From NCBI GenBank assembly GCA_013204985.1, contig JABMLG010000008.1, forward strand, positions 62,001 through 126,000: DNA of 64,000 nucleotides, given 5' to 3'. The notes beneath the pieces were generated by a model that was not told the DNA's origin, did no database searches, and saw only the letters and a list, made by a program, of their open reading frames with translations. The stretch's first letter is position 1. The number at the start of each line of letters is the position of its first letter. Source of the DNA: Microbacteriaceae bacterium VKM Ac-2855 (lineage in GTDB: Bacteria > Actinomycetota > Actinomycetes > Actinomycetales > Microbacteriaceae). Below, piece after piece: positions 44,931 through 53,973 of the stretch. Position numbers and translations under genes: made by a program.

Positions 44931-45008
44931 TGGGGATGCAGAGTCGCGGCGTTCTGGCAATCCGGTCGGGGCCGTGGCGGCACGAGCGTACGGTTCAGGA
45001 ACGCGCCC

Positions 45009-45887
45009 GTGGCGGCGACCATCGATCGTCTCCGTCGGAGACAGCTGGGACTCTCCGTGTCGCATCCGCATTCCGCTACGCCATCGCGCATCCAGCGCAT
45101 TCCGAAGCAGCTGTACGAGGCGGAGTTGGAGCGCCTGCAGGTCGAACTCGTCACGATGCAGCGCTGGGTCATCGAGACGGGAGCGCGCGTCGTGGTGCTT
45201 TTCGAGGGTCGGGATGCGGCGGGTAAAGGCGGGGCGATCAAGCGCATCGTCCAGTACCTGAATCCGCGTTCCGCCCGGGTCGTCGCGTTGCCGACACCGA
45301 GCGAGCGCGAGAAGGGCCAGTGGTACTTCCAGCGGTACATCGAGCGCCTGCCGACGAGCGGCGAGATCGTGCTGATGGATCGCTCCTGGTACAACCGCGC
45401 GGGTGTCGAGCGGGTGATGGGCTACTGCACACCGGAGCAGTACCGGCTGTTCCTCCGCCAGACGCCGACCTTCGAGCGGATGCTGGTCGAGGACGGGATC
45501 ATCCTGATCAAGTACTGGTTCTCCGTCTCGGACGACGTGCAGGAGCAGCGCTTCCGTTCGCGTCTGGAGGATCCGATGCGGCGATGGAAGCTCTCCGATA
45601 CCGACCTGCAGTCGATCACTCGCTGGGCGGACTACTCACGGGCCAAGGACGAGATGTTCGAGGCCACCGATCACGCCGATGCACCGTGGTGGACGATCGC
45701 GAGCGACGACAAGCGCGCCTCCCGATTGAACGCGATCAAGCATCTGCTCTCGCAGGTTCCGTACGAGCACCGGGAACCGGATCCGATCGAGATCCCGGCT
45801 CGTCCGGTGTCCGACGACTACGAGCGTCCCGCGCGCGACCGGTTCCTGCAGGTGCCGGACCACGCACATTCACTGAAGTCCGACTGA
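45009..45887 (+). CDS. Polyphosphate kinase 2 family protein
   Basis: A 292-residue cytoplasmic kinase. Walker A is FEGRDAAGKGGAIKR, the lid region PTPSEREKGQWYFQRYIERL, Walker B VLMDRSWYNRAGVERVMGY and the C-terminal KYWFSVSDDVQEQRFRSR. PPK2 enzymes transfer phosphate between polyphosphate and nucleotides. I chose GTG 45009 with AGGA nine bases upstream; GTG 45057 is an alternative. Neighbours do not indicate the nucleotide preference. Confidence 0.92.
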   Translation: MAATIDRLRRRQLGLSVSHPHSATPSRIQRIPKQLYEAELERLQVELVTMQRWVIETGARVVVLFEGRDAAGKGGAIKRIVQYLNPRSARVVALPTPSEREKGQWYFQRYIERLPTSGEIVLMDRSWYNRAGVERVMGYCTPEQYRLFLRQTPTFERMLVEDGIILIKYWFSVSDDVQEQRFRSRLEDPMRRWKLSDTDLQSITRWADYSRAKDEMFEATDHADAPWWTIASDDKRASRLNAIKHLLSQVPYEHREPDPIEIPARPVSDDYERPARDRFLQVPDHAHSLKSD

Positions 45888-45949
45888 CGTATCCGCGTCG
45901 ACCCCGGCCCGCGATCGCCTCCACGGAGGCGCTTGCGTCACCCGGCGAT

Positions 45950-47047
45950 TCAGGCCGTGGGTCGGAGGCGAGGGTGAGTGCCCTCGATGTACTCGTTACC
46001 GGCGGCCGGGGTCACCTCTGGGTTCGCGGGATCCAGCGACGCCAGCGTCCACCCGGGCCAGGTCGCTCCGTCGACCTGCACGAAGGTGATGCCGTCTCCC
46101 CTCGGCGTCCAGGTGGGTTGAGACGACAGCGGTCCGCCGGCCGTGTCGTTCCTGATCAGCTCCGTGCCGGTCGGGTTGTGGGTGAGTTGGACGAGGGCCG
46201 ACCCGTCGGGGGACACGGTGTAGAGGTCGGATGCCGCGAGCGGGTTGCTGCTGTTACCGGCGTCGCGGTCTCCGAGGTCGAAGGTGCTGAAGACGATCGA
46301 TTCTCCGTCAGGGCTCCAATCCGGATAGGTGGCGAACATCGTCCAGTCGGTGATCCGAGTGGCGGTTCCCGCCCCGAGGTCGAGGACGGCGATGGCCGTT
46401 CCGTTGGGCGTGGAGGAGTCGGCGTTCTCGTAGCGGAAGAGATCGAACACCACCGCGTCGCCGGTCGGCGCCCACCGCACCTCGAGCGTCAGCTGGAGCG
46501 GGTCGGGCTGTGTATAGATCACGGTTACCTCCCCCGTGGCGATGTCCACGGTTTCGATCGTCGTTGTGGGCAGGCCTTGGTCCGGGAGGACGATGTGGGT
46601 GTAAGCGACCGTCGTGCCGTCGGGCGACCAGGCGGGACCGTCGAGCAGATAGCAGTCCGCGCCGCAGTCGACCGGCAAGCGCTCGAGATCCGTTCCGTCG
46701 GCCTCGACCGTCCACAGCTCGCTGTCATCCACGGTGAAGACCAGCCGTTGTCCGTCGGGTGACCAATCGGGATGCGTTGTCCTCCCGGGAGGGTCGCCGA
46801 GAAGAACATGGTCGTCCGACCCATCCGGGCGGATCAGGTGGATCGAGGACTGACCTCCATTCGACGATTGATAACTCAGCCACGGCTCATCCGGAAGGAC
46901 GGTGGCCTCGGAAGAAGGCTGCCGCGTGGGCACCGCACCCGATTGCGTGCCGGGTGTTGGATTCGAGTCCTCGGCGCCGGAGCATCCGAGCAGCGCGAGC
47001 GTGACCGTCAGCGCGACGGCGAGCCCATGAAACGCACGCTCGACCAT
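45950..47047 (-). CDS. TolB-like beta-propeller lipoprotein
   Basis: A 365-residue protein. A signal peptide ending LLGC places the lipidated cysteine at residue 22, so it sits on the outer face of the membrane. Five WSPDG-type blades (DWSPDGQRLVF, AWSPDGTTVAY, RWAPTGDAVVF, DWSPDGESIVF, TWTPRGDGITF) form a beta-propeller. The ligand is unknown; a Tol-Pal system is absent in Gram-positives, so the fold alone is used. No partner gene is adjacent. Confidence 0.85.
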   Translation of the reverse strand: MVERAFHGLAVALTVTLALLGCSGAEDSNPTPGTQSGAVPTRQPSSEATVLPDEPWLSYQSSNGGQSSIHLIRPDGSDDHVLLGDPPGRTTHPDWSPDGQRLVFTVDDSELWTVEADGTDLERLPVDCGADCYLLDGPAWSPDGTTVAYTHIVLPDQGLPTTTIETVDIATGEVTVIYTQPDPLQLTLEVRWAPTGDAVVFDLFRYENADSSTPNGTAIAVLDLGAGTATRITDWTMFATYPDWSPDGESIVFSTFDLGDRDAGNSSNPLAASDLYTVSPDGSALVQLTHNPTGTELIRNDTAGGPLSSQPTWTPRGDGITFVQVDGATWPGWTLASLDPANPEVTPAAGNEYIEGTHPRLRPTA

Positions 47048-47196
47048 GGCTAAACCCTCTCCAGAAACGGTGCCGCCGCCGGCCGGAAGCCACGCGCGGC
47101 TGACCTGCGCGGGATCTTCCTCTGAGGAGATGCTCGACGCAATACCCGCGAGCGAGGAGAACGGCCGGGTGTCGCCCCGTGGGCGCTGAGGGTCGG

Positions 47197-47419
47197 TCAG
47201 GCGTGCGAGCTCCGGCGGTCGGTCCAGTCGAAGATGAGTTGCCGATCCGCGATCGACCAGCCGTCGGATGTGCGGGCGAAGGTGTCGAGGTACCGGATCG
47301 ACATCGTTAGCAATACGCGCTGCTCGCCCTCGTGCAGAACGTGCATGGCCAGGCAGTAGGTCTCACCCGACGTGGGCGTATCGCGCGATCAGATCGCGGA
47401 TCTCCACGTGGTCGGCCAT
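47197..47419 (-). pseudogene. Degraded SnoaL-like/NTF2-fold gene
   Basis: Two pieces lie in different frames. From ATG 47419 comes MADHVEIRDLIARYAHVG and a stop; then, in another frame, GETYCLAMHVLHEGEQRVLL, then RYLDTFARTSDGWSIADRQL and IFDWTDRRSSHA to the stop at 47197. These are the beginning and end of SnoaL-type proteins, and the middle ~60 residues are deleted. Confidence 0.75.
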
Positions 47420-47550
47420 CTCGTGCTGATTCAGAACGTCCTCAACTCCGTTCGTTGAATGCGCCGCTCTTGAGCGCCTTGACGCCGTTGGCGCCTCACC
47501 CTACATTGGGTGAAACTTCACGTAAACAGGATGAACAGTTGGAGAGCTCG

Positions 47551-47910
47551 ATGGTCGACGCGGTTCTGAGCACACTGATGCACGCCAACCTCCTCGAGGT
47601 GTTCGGCGAACGCGACCGGGGCAAGCGCCTGGAAGCCATCCGGCGGACGTACACCGAGGATGTCGTCGCGGCGGATCCGGATGGCCAGGTGACCGGGTAC
47701 AGCGAGCTCGATGCGAAGGTGCAGGAGATCCTCGATGGCGCGCCCGGCCTGGTGTTCCGCACGGAGGGCGACATCTACTCGGCTGGAGACCTGCACTACC
47801 TGGGGTGGGCTCTCGGCCCCGAGGGTGCAGACCCGGTCGCGCGGGGCGCGGACGCGGTCTTCGTTCGCGACGGACGAATCTCGCACGTCTACACGTTCCT
47901 CTTCGCCTGA
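47551..47910 (+). CDS. NTF2-fold (SnoaL-like) domain protein
   Basis: A 119-residue protein that begins MVDAVLSTLMHANLLEVFGE and shows EAIRRTYTEDVVAADPDGQV then an expected central helix VQEILDGAPGL and closing ADAVFVRDGRISHVYTFLF. A GGAGAGC site precedes the ATG. The fold is common in small-molecule enzymes and binding proteins. It lies upstream of the MarR gene, which could regulate it. Confidence 0.8.
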   Translation: MVDAVLSTLMHANLLEVFGERDRGKRLEAIRRTYTEDVVAADPDGQVTGYSELDAKVQEILDGAPGLVFRTEGDIYSAGDLHYLGWALGPEGADPVARGADAVFVRDGRISHVYTFLFA

Positions 47911-48046
47911 GGCGGCCTGCCCGCAGCCGCCCCGGCCGAACCGCCGGGGGTACGCTGAAACGCGTGACACGGTCGCGCGCGCAACCCGATGGGTGCGAGT
48001 CGACCGGCGTGCCGTGTCTGCGGGTGAGAGGCGGGTCGGAGTGGAT

Positions 48047-48559
48047 GTGAATCACTACGACGTGCCGCCGGAATCGCCGTATGCGTTTCTCGCCGACGAT
48101 GAGGTCCGAGCCTGGTACGCCTTTATGAAAGTGCAGTTGCGCCTCCGTTACGAGATGAACCGGCAGCTCCGCGAGGACAGCGGGATCTCTCTCATCGACT
48201 ACGACGTTCTCGTCGCCCTCACCAGCGAACCGAGCGAGACGCTGACCGTCTCCGACCTGGCCATTCGGATCGGAGCCGAGCGCAGCCGCGTGTCGCACCA
48301 GGCGCAGCGGTTGGCTCGGGAGGGTCTCGTTCGGGTGGGCCCGAATGTCGACGACCGCCGGGTGACCGACGTGACTCTCACCCATGACGGGCGCACCCTC
48401 CTTGCAGCCGCTTCACCGGGCCACATCGACTTCGTTCGTTCGGTGTTCTTCGACGCATTGACACCGGAGCAGGGGGTCCAGATCGCTCACGCGTTCGAGA
48501 GCGTCTACGAGTCGCTCATCACGCACGGCAGTCTTCCCCGACCCCGCGACCGTCCGTAG
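48047..48559 (+). CDS. MarR family transcriptional regulator
   Basis: A 170-residue winged-helix regulator. The MarR pattern includes LIDYDVLVALTSEPSETLTV, SDLAIRIGAERSRVSHQAQR (recognition helix), LAREGLVRVGPNVDDRRVTD (wing) and a C-terminal dimerisation helix. The start is GTG with GGAG upstream at 48038-48041. Likely target is its own promoter or the adjacent NTF2-fold gene; ligand unknown. Confidence 0.88.
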   Translation: MNHYDVPPESPYAFLADDEVRAWYAFMKVQLRLRYEMNRQLREDSGISLIDYDVLVALTSEPSETLTVSDLAIRIGAERSRVSHQAQRLAREGLVRVGPNVDDRRVTDVTLTHDGRTLLAAASPGHIDFVRSVFFDALTPEQGVQIAHAFESVYESLITHGSLPRPRDRP

Positions 48560-48622
48560 GCAGGACGCCAGACGCCGCTGCCGCCCCCGTCCGCGGGTGC
48601 GAGCCCGCAGGTTCGGCCGGGT

Positions 48623-48742
48623 TCAGTCGGTCCAGGTGAGGATGTCGCCGTCGATGCTGTCGGCGGCGTGCGCCGTGCAACCGGGCTCGTTCATAACGCA
48701 GCTGTAGTGGTGGCCGTTGTGGGTGAAATCCGACGTGCACAC
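48623..48742 (-). CDS. 39-residue cysteine- and histidine-rich peptide
   Basis: A GTG-started frame with AAGGAG upstream encodes (M)CTSDFTHNGHHYSCVMNEPG followed by CTAHAADSIDGDILTWTD. The cysteines at 2, 14 and 21 with several histidines suggest possible metal binding. The ribosome binding site and clean stop support it as a real small gene. No family recognised. Confidence 0.6.
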   Translation of the reverse strand: MCTSDFTHNGHHYSCVMNEPGCTAHAADSIDGDILTWTD

Positions 48743-48854
48743 GGTGGCTCCTTCTCGGGTCGATGACGTTGCCCGATGGTGGCACGCACCACCGACACCG
48801 AAACACGAGCGCCGGTTCCGTTCACGCCTGAGGAGGGCGGGACAAGATGGTGGG

Positions 48855-49430
48855 ATGAACTCCCCTCATCGATCGCCGGCCGGCGGATGGAAGACGCTCG
48901 ATCGGCGGGTCGCGTACAGCGGTCGTGTCGTGATCTCGGAGCACACCGTCGAGCTTCCCAACGGCGAGCAGTCCACCTTCGAGGTCGACGAAAGCATCCC
49001 CTACGCTGTCGCGGTGCTCATCGTGGACGCGGACCACAACGTGTTCCTCGCCAGGCAGTACCGGTACGCCATCGACCAGTGGATCTACGACCTGCCGGGA
49101 GGAGCGGGCCACCGTGAGGAGACGGTCGAGGCCGCCGCGCGCCGAGAATGCGAGGAGGAGACCGGACTCGTTCCTCGACGGCTCGAGCACCTGCACACGT
49201 TCTACCCGAACCCTGGCCGCAGTGCCTGGCCGGCGCACCTGTTCCTGGCCAGAACCACGCACATCGGCGCCGCAGACGTGTCGGATCCTGCCGAGCAGGT
49301 GACGACTGTGACGATTCCGCTGGAAGAACTCGATGCCCTCATCCGCGCAGGGCGCATCGTCGATCCCGGGCTCCTCCTCGCTCGGATGTACGCCGGTTTG
49401 AAGGGTGCGCTCCCGAACATCACCGCTTAG
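48855..49430 (+). CDS. NUDIX hydrolase, ADP-ribose-pyrophosphatase-like
   Basis: A 191-residue enzyme with a complete Nudix box, GAGHREETVEAAARRECEEE then TGL, which binds Mg2+ and hydrolyses nucleoside-diphosphate-linked compounds. N-terminal VAYSGRVVISEHTVELPNGE and ARTTHIGAADVSDPAEQVTT match the ADP-ribose pyrophosphatase type. Start ATG 48855; the actual nucleotide substrate is not shown. It is 38 bp before the FtsX-like fragment. Confidence 0.9.
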   Translation: MNSPHRSPAGGWKTLDRRVAYSGRVVISEHTVELPNGEQSTFEVDESIPYAVAVLIVDADHNVFLARQYRYAIDQWIYDLPGGAGHREETVEAAARRECEEETGLVPRRLEHLHTFYPNPGRSAWPAHLFLARTTHIGAADVSDPAEQVTTVTIPLEELDALIRAGRIVDPGLLLARMYAGLKGALPNITA

Positions 49431-49468
49431 TCGCACGGCGATCGAGGGCCGGTCCTCCTTCCCTGGGA

Positions 49469-49888
49469 ATGGACTCGGCCCTCACCGTCCGGATGCAACT
49501 CTGCGTCTGCGTGTCGACGGCCGCAGGAATCTCCTGGCTCCTCCTGGGCCTCGCGACCGTCTCCGCGTCCGCCATCATGTTCCTCTCCGTGCAGACACGC
49601 GTCCCCGAGATCGGCCTCCGGCGAGCCCTCGGCGCAAGCAGAACCGCGACGACCTCGATGTTCATCCTCGAGGGACTCTTCATCGGAACCGCCGGTGGTC
49701 TCGCCGGAATCGCAGCCGGCCTCACCACCGTCATCATGATCAGCGCGACCCGCGACTGGATCCCGGTCCTCGCCCCCACCACCATCGGCATCGGGGTCGG
49801 GATCGGCGCCATCACCGGCGTCGTCGCATCCATCCCGCCCGCACTGCGCGCCGCGACGATCGACCCAGCCCAAGCCGTCGGTACCTGA
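49469..49888 (+). pseudogene. C-terminal fragment of an FtsX/MacB-type ABC permease
   Basis: A 139-residue frame encodes MQLCVCVSTAAGISWLLLGL, then SVQTRVPEIGLRRALGASR (the FtsX-domain motif), three membrane segments and a final ALRAATIDPAQAVGT, which is the usual C-terminal end of MacB/FtsX permeases. The first ~250 residues and any partner ATPase are missing, so it is probably a remnant, though an intact short frame with ATG exists. Confidence 0.7.
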
Positions 49889-50051
49889 CGACGGAATCCG
49901 CGGCGGCACCCGCCGGGACTGCGGCTCCGATCCCTGACCCGCGGGACCCCGCGCATCCGCAGCTCGGGCGCGACGTCGCCGATCGTCGTGCACGCATCGC
50001 TCGACCCGCGCACCTGTTCCGAGCCGGATGCATCGATCGCGGGACGGCGGG

Positions 50052-50879
50052 TCACTCGTTGTACGACTGCGGCGCGTTCGCGATGATCGAACCATCCGCG
50101 AGGGTGAGGTCGACGGTGAAGGTCGGCTCTGGTCCGCCGCGCCCGGATGACGTGCCCGGATCGGAGAGGCCGGTGCCGGGCCACCACACGACCCAGCGGT
50201 TGCCGGTGACGGTCGCCGCGATGCGTTCGCCGTTCTCCGTCACGATGGTCAGCGCGGCGACGTCGGAGCCGACCTCGCCGCTGGTGAAAACGGCCGGCGG
50301 TACCGGATCCGTGGGCGTGCCGGTGAACTGAGAGATTCCGCCCAGCGTGTACTCGGTCGCGAGCGGAGTGAATCCGCTGTCGCCGTTGGTGCTGCCGGAG
50401 ATGGTGCGAGACGGACTGGAGGCGCCTGAAGGCAGCTCGATGAGGCAGGAGCGCTCGACGGTGCCGGTGTAGAAGAGCAGCACCCAATCACCGCGTCGCT
50501 CGGAGACGGCCGGGATGTCGGATGTCGGCGCGGGCGCCTGAGCGCGGCAGGCGCTTCCGGCCAGAGCCAGATCGTCGCCGGAGAGCGGCTGGGCGACCGC
50601 CGTCCATGATGCGAAGGCGCGGGGATCCGGTCCGACGGGAAGGATGGCGAGAATCACGCCCGCTGCCGTGGCGACGGCCGCGAGAGGAAGGACGATCCGC
50701 CATCGCCAGGAGCGAGCCGCCGGCGCCGTGTTGTGCTCCGTGGGGTCGGTCGCGTCGGTGGGGTCGGTCGCGAGGATCTGCTGAAGCCGGGCGGCCGCGA
50801 CGATCTCCGAATCGTGATCGAGAGTGACGTCGCGGGCGGGATCCAGTGCGCGAAGACGTGCCGAGGGTGTGGTCGTCAT
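50052..50879 (-). CDS. Single-pass membrane protein, putative anti-sigma partner
   Basis: A 275-residue protein: cytoplasmic N-terminus of about 60 residues, one helix IVLPLAAVATAAGVILAIL near 62-80 and a large external domain. The start overlaps the stop of the ECF sigma gene by ATGA. This order and topology match sigma/anti-sigma pairs, but the N-terminal region lacks a clear zinc-binding anti-sigma motif, so it may be a different sigma-associated membrane protein. Confidence 0.7.
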   Translation of the reverse strand: MTTTPSARLRALDPARDVTLDHDSEIVAAARLQQILATDPTDATDPTEHNTAPAARSWRWRIVLPLAAVATAAGVILAILPVGPDPRAFASWTAVAQPLSGDDLALAGSACRAQAPAPTSDIPAVSERRGDWVLLFYTGTVERSCLIELPSGASSPSRTISGSTNGDSGFTPLATEYTLGGISQFTGTPTDPVPPAVFTSGEVGSDVAALTIVTENGERIAATVTGNRWVVWWPGTGLSDPGTSSGRGGPEPTFTVDLTLADGSIIANAPQSYNE

Positions 50880-51424
50880 GATTGCTCCAGAGCGGGTCGT
50901 TCAGCGATCGAGTGGGGTGACGGTGCCGTGAGATGTCCGCGCAGTGCCGCGCGGGCGCGGTGCAACCGCACCCGGAACGCGACCGGGCTCGATCCGGTGA
51001 CGCGCGCGGCCTGAATCGCGGTCAGTCCCTCCCATGCCGTGAGGGCGATGGCTTCCTGCTGCGGCGGTGACAGCCGCTCCCAGGCGGCCGCGAGGTCCAA
51101 GCGGGCGGCGACCTCCTCGTCGGAGGCGGCGGACGTGAGCTCGGCTGCCGCACCGATCCGCACGATCAGAGCGTCGTGGCGATCCTGGCCGCGCCGTTCG
51201 TTGAGAAGGCAGTTGCGGGCGATGGTGAAGAGCCAGGCACGTGCCTCGTTCGGATGCGGCGGGAGCGAGTCGAAGCGTCGCCACGCGACCAGAAACGCTT
51301 CATGCGCGAGGTCGTCGGCTCGCTCCGGATGCGCACGGCGGCGCAGGAAGCGGACGATGTCGAGATACTCGCGTTCGTACAGCTCGGAGAAGAGTTGCGC
51401 TCTGGTCTTCGGAGGTGGGCTCAT
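50876..51424 (-). CDS. ECF-type RNA polymerase sigma factor
   Basis: A 182-residue sigma factor with region 2 (YLDIVRFLRRRAHPERADDLA, HEAFLVAWRRFDSLP) and region 4 (LSPPQQEAIALTAWEGLTAI, the helix AARVTGSSPVAFRVRLHRAR). It would direct transcription of a stress regulon. Overlap with the membrane protein gene suggests control by that protein. Regulon unknown. Confidence 0.9.
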   Translation of the reverse strand: MSPPPKTRAQLFSELYEREYLDIVRFLRRRAHPERADDLAHEAFLVAWRRFDSLPPHPNEARAWLFTIARNCLLNERRGQDRHDALIVRIGAAAELTSAASDEEVAARLDLAAAWERLSPPQQEAIALTAWEGLTAIQAARVTGSSPVAFRVRLHRARAALRGHLTAPSPHSIAERPALEQS

Positions 51425-51498
51425 ACCTGGTACATGTCCATCACGGCGCGGGTGTTACCGGCTCCGCTTGCGTTTTTCGAGGCGGCGCGGCTCGACCG

Positions 51499-52332
51499 CT
51501 ATCGGCGGGGTCGGACGGCGAACGCTTCGCCGGGCGCGACCACGCGGATCCGCGACGGGTTGACGATTCGCGACCAGAGTCGGGCGGGGTCGCCGTTGAA
51601 AGGCGCGAAGTCGGGCGAGTCGACCGAGCCCCAATGGTGCAGGACCAGGTCCGCGTCGGGGTACGCGTTCGCCATGTCGATGGCACCCTCGAAGCCGAAG
51701 TGCCATTCGCTGTCGGAGAAGTCGAAGATCAGCACGTCCGGCGCCGGCATGGCGAGGTGGTGTTCGCGGATCAGGCGGGAGTCGCCCGGGGCCCACACGG
51801 TGCCGTCGGGTGTCTGGATCCAGAAGCCGCAGCTGTCCTCGTCCTGGAACACGCGATCGGCGGCGCCGGGGAAGTCGTTCTGCCAGGCGTGATCGGCTGG
51901 CAGCACATCGATCTGTACGTGCTCGCCGACGGTGAAAGTGTCGCCGATGTCGTGCCCGGTACCGGGGATCCCGTTCTCGCTCATCACCGAGGCGACGTAC
52001 TGCGTGGAGTGGTACGCCGCGGTGACCGGGACCAATTCGGTGCTCGTGGGAATGCTGAAGTGGTCGTTGTCCGCGTGTGTGACGAGCAGTGCATCGACGC
52101 GCGGCACGTCGGACGCTTTGATGGGCACCTCGATGAGCAGGGGCATGTCGAATCCGTGCAGGACAGGGTCGATCAGGAGGATCGTTCCGCGGGCATTCAG
52201 CAGAAATCCGGCCATTCCGAGCCAGCGCAGCGTCGTGGTGTCCTGCGCAGCGAACGCCTCCGCGCCGAAAGCCACTGCCGGCGGCGCAACCGCCTGACGG
52301 CTCGTGGCGGTGACGTGTTCACGCTCAGACAT
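51499..52332 (-). CDS. MBL-fold metallo-hydrolase, UlaG-like
   Basis: A 277-residue protein with the metallo-beta-lactamase fold. WLGMAGFLLNARGTILLIDP, VDALLVTHADNDHF and the C-terminal VLHHWGSVDSPDF are visible. The usual metal motif HxHxDH is HADNDH here, with aspartate in place of the second histidine, so metal binding may differ. Substrate unknown. It is divergent from the CMD gene, with a 182-bp intergenic region. Confidence 0.85.
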   Translation of the reverse strand: MSEREHVTATSRQAVAPPAVAFGAEAFAAQDTTTLRWLGMAGFLLNARGTILLIDPVLHGFDMPLLIEVPIKASDVPRVDALLVTHADNDHFSIPTSTELVPVTAAYHSTQYVASVMSENGIPGTGHDIGDTFTVGEHVQIDVLPADHAWQNDFPGAADRVFQDEDSCGFWIQTPDGTVWAPGDSRLIREHHLAMPAPDVLIFDFSDSEWHFGFEGAIDMANAYPDADLVLHHWGSVDSPDFAPFNGDPARLWSRIVNPSRIRVVAPGEAFAVRPRR

Positions 52333-52514
52333 CGTGCTCTCCCTCGATCCAGCTGCCGCGCGATTCGCATCGTCCGCGTTCGTCGGGCGGTCGGCTGAGT
52401 CAACGCTACGGCGGCACGAGTGCGGCCGGGATGCCCTGATGAGGTACCCCTCCTCTCGGTCGGCGCGGGTAGCGTCGAAAAGACATCAGCAATCGAACGG
52501 AGAAGGAGCCCCCC

Positions 52515-52838
52515 ATGACCCAGCCCGAGCAGATCGGCGGCGGCAGAAGAAGCATCGGAGACGTCGCCCCGAAGCTGGCCGAATTGACCGACGACGTCCT
52601 GTTCGCGGACGTCTGGAATCGGCTGGGCCTTGCCGCACGAGACCGCAGCTTGATCACCGTCGCCGTGCTGATCGCCGGCGGCGATTCCTCGCAGTTGCGG
52701 TTCCACCTCGGTCGAGCGAAGGAGAACGGCGTCACCGAGACGGAACTGCTCGAGGCCATCACCCACCTCGCGTTCTACGCCGGCTGGCCCAAAGCGATGA
52801 GCGCGGTCGCGGTCGCCAAAGAGGTCTTCGACCTCTGA
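52515..52838 (+). CDS. Carboxymuconolactone decarboxylase (CMD) family protein
   Basis: A 107-residue all-helical protein: DVWNRLGLAARDRSLITVAV then LRFHLGRAKENGVTETELLE and ITHLAFYAGWPKAMSAVAVA, the CMD core. It lacks the CxxC pair of the AhpD-type peroxidase branch (GGDSSQL stands there), so it resembles the gamma-carboxymuconolactone decarboxylase branch rather than a redox enzyme. A GGAGAAGGAG site precedes the ATG. Substrate unknown. Confidence 0.85.
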   Translation: MTQPEQIGGGRRSIGDVAPKLAELTDDVLFADVWNRLGLAARDRSLITVAVLIAGGDSSQLRFHLGRAKENGVTETELLEAITHLAFYAGWPKAMSAVAVAKEVFDL

Positions 52839-52869
52839 ACCGTCGGCGCACCGCGCGCCGTGAGCGGGC

Positions 52870-53874
52870 TCACGACACCGTGAGCGGCCGGGGCCGGTAG
52901 GTCTCGATCAGTGAGTCGAACAGCCTGTTCATCCGGTCATCGACCTGTTGGCGTGCCGGGTCGGCGTCGTGCCAGGCGACCACCTCGCCGGCCCCCACGG
53001 CGAAGGGTACTGCGGCGGCGAAGTGCGGCACGATGCTGCGGATCTTCGAGTTGTCGAACACCATCGAATGGGCTTTGTCCCCGAGCAGACCCGCTCCGAG
53101 CTCGGGGTCGGCTGCCGCGATCGCGTCGGAGGTCACGTGCACCAGACGCGCTTCGACACCGGCCGCGCGGGCGAAGTCCTGGTAGATCCGATTCCACGTC
53201 GGCGCCTCATCCCCGGTGATGTGGAACGCCTCGCCGATCGCGGCCTCCGCGCCGAACAGGCCGACGAAGCCGACGGCGACATCGCTGCTGTGCGTGATCG
53301 TCCAGAGCGAGGTGCCGTCGCCAGGCACCACGACCTCGAGACCGCGACGCATCCGGTCGACGACCGTCCAACCACCGTCGAAAGGCAGCAACGTCTGATC
53401 GTAGGTGTGCGACGGACGCACGATCGTCATCGGAAAGCCGCTGCGGCGATACTCCTGCACGAGGAGGTCCTCGCACGCGATCTTCTGCTGCGAGTACGGC
53501 CAGAAGGGGTTCCGCAGCGGTGTCGACTCGGTCACCGGGACGCGGGTCGGCGGGGTCTGATAGGCGGATGCGGAGCTGACGAAGATGTACTGACCCGTAC
53601 GGCCCGCGAACAGGTCGATGTCCTGCTGGACGTGTTCCGGAGTGAAGGCGACGAAGTCGACCACCACATCGAACTCCTCGTCTCCGAGAGCCGCGCGAAC
53701 GGAGGCGAGGTCTCGAACATCGGCCTGCAGCACGCGCACGCCGGCCGGAACCGGGCGCGACCCCGATCGGCCACGGTTGAGGACCGTCACCTCGAATCCC
53801 TGCTGCACGGCTCGGCGCGAGCACGCCGAACTGATGATCCCGGTCCCACCGATGAACAGCACTTTCAGCGACAT
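52870..53874 (-). CDS. NAD-dependent epimerase/dehydratase (extended SDR)
   Basis: A 334-residue protein starting MSLKVLFIGGTGIISSACS, a nucleotide-binding glycine motif, followed by the extended-SDR pattern (FVSSASAYQTP, PYSQQKIACEDLLVQEYRRS, VRPSHTYDQTLLPF). The catalytic Tyr/Lys pattern is PYSQQK. An AGAGGAA site is upstream. It probably works on a nucleotide sugar or similar, but nothing nearby specifies the substrate. Confidence 0.88.
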   Translation of the reverse strand: MSLKVLFIGGTGIISSACSRRAVQQGFEVTVLNRGRSGSRPVPAGVRVLQADVRDLASVRAALGDEEFDVVVDFVAFTPEHVQQDIDLFAGRTGQYIFVSSASAYQTPPTRVPVTESTPLRNPFWPYSQQKIACEDLLVQEYRRSGFPMTIVRPSHTYDQTLLPFDGGWTVVDRMRRGLEVVVPGDGTSLWTITHSSDVAVGFVGLFGAEAAIGEAFHITGDEAPTWNRIYQDFARAAGVEARLVHVTSDAIAAADPELGAGLLGDKAHSMVFDNSKIRSIVPHFAAAVPFAVGAGEVVAWHDADPARQQVDDRMNRLFDSLIETYRPRPLTVS

Positions 53875-53973
53875 GATCGATTCCTCTTTCCCGTTGATGG
53901 GGCCCGGATACGACGACACCCGCGCCGGGTCGTGCAGAAGCGCGTCGCGCATCCGGATGGTCCGGAGCGGGGT

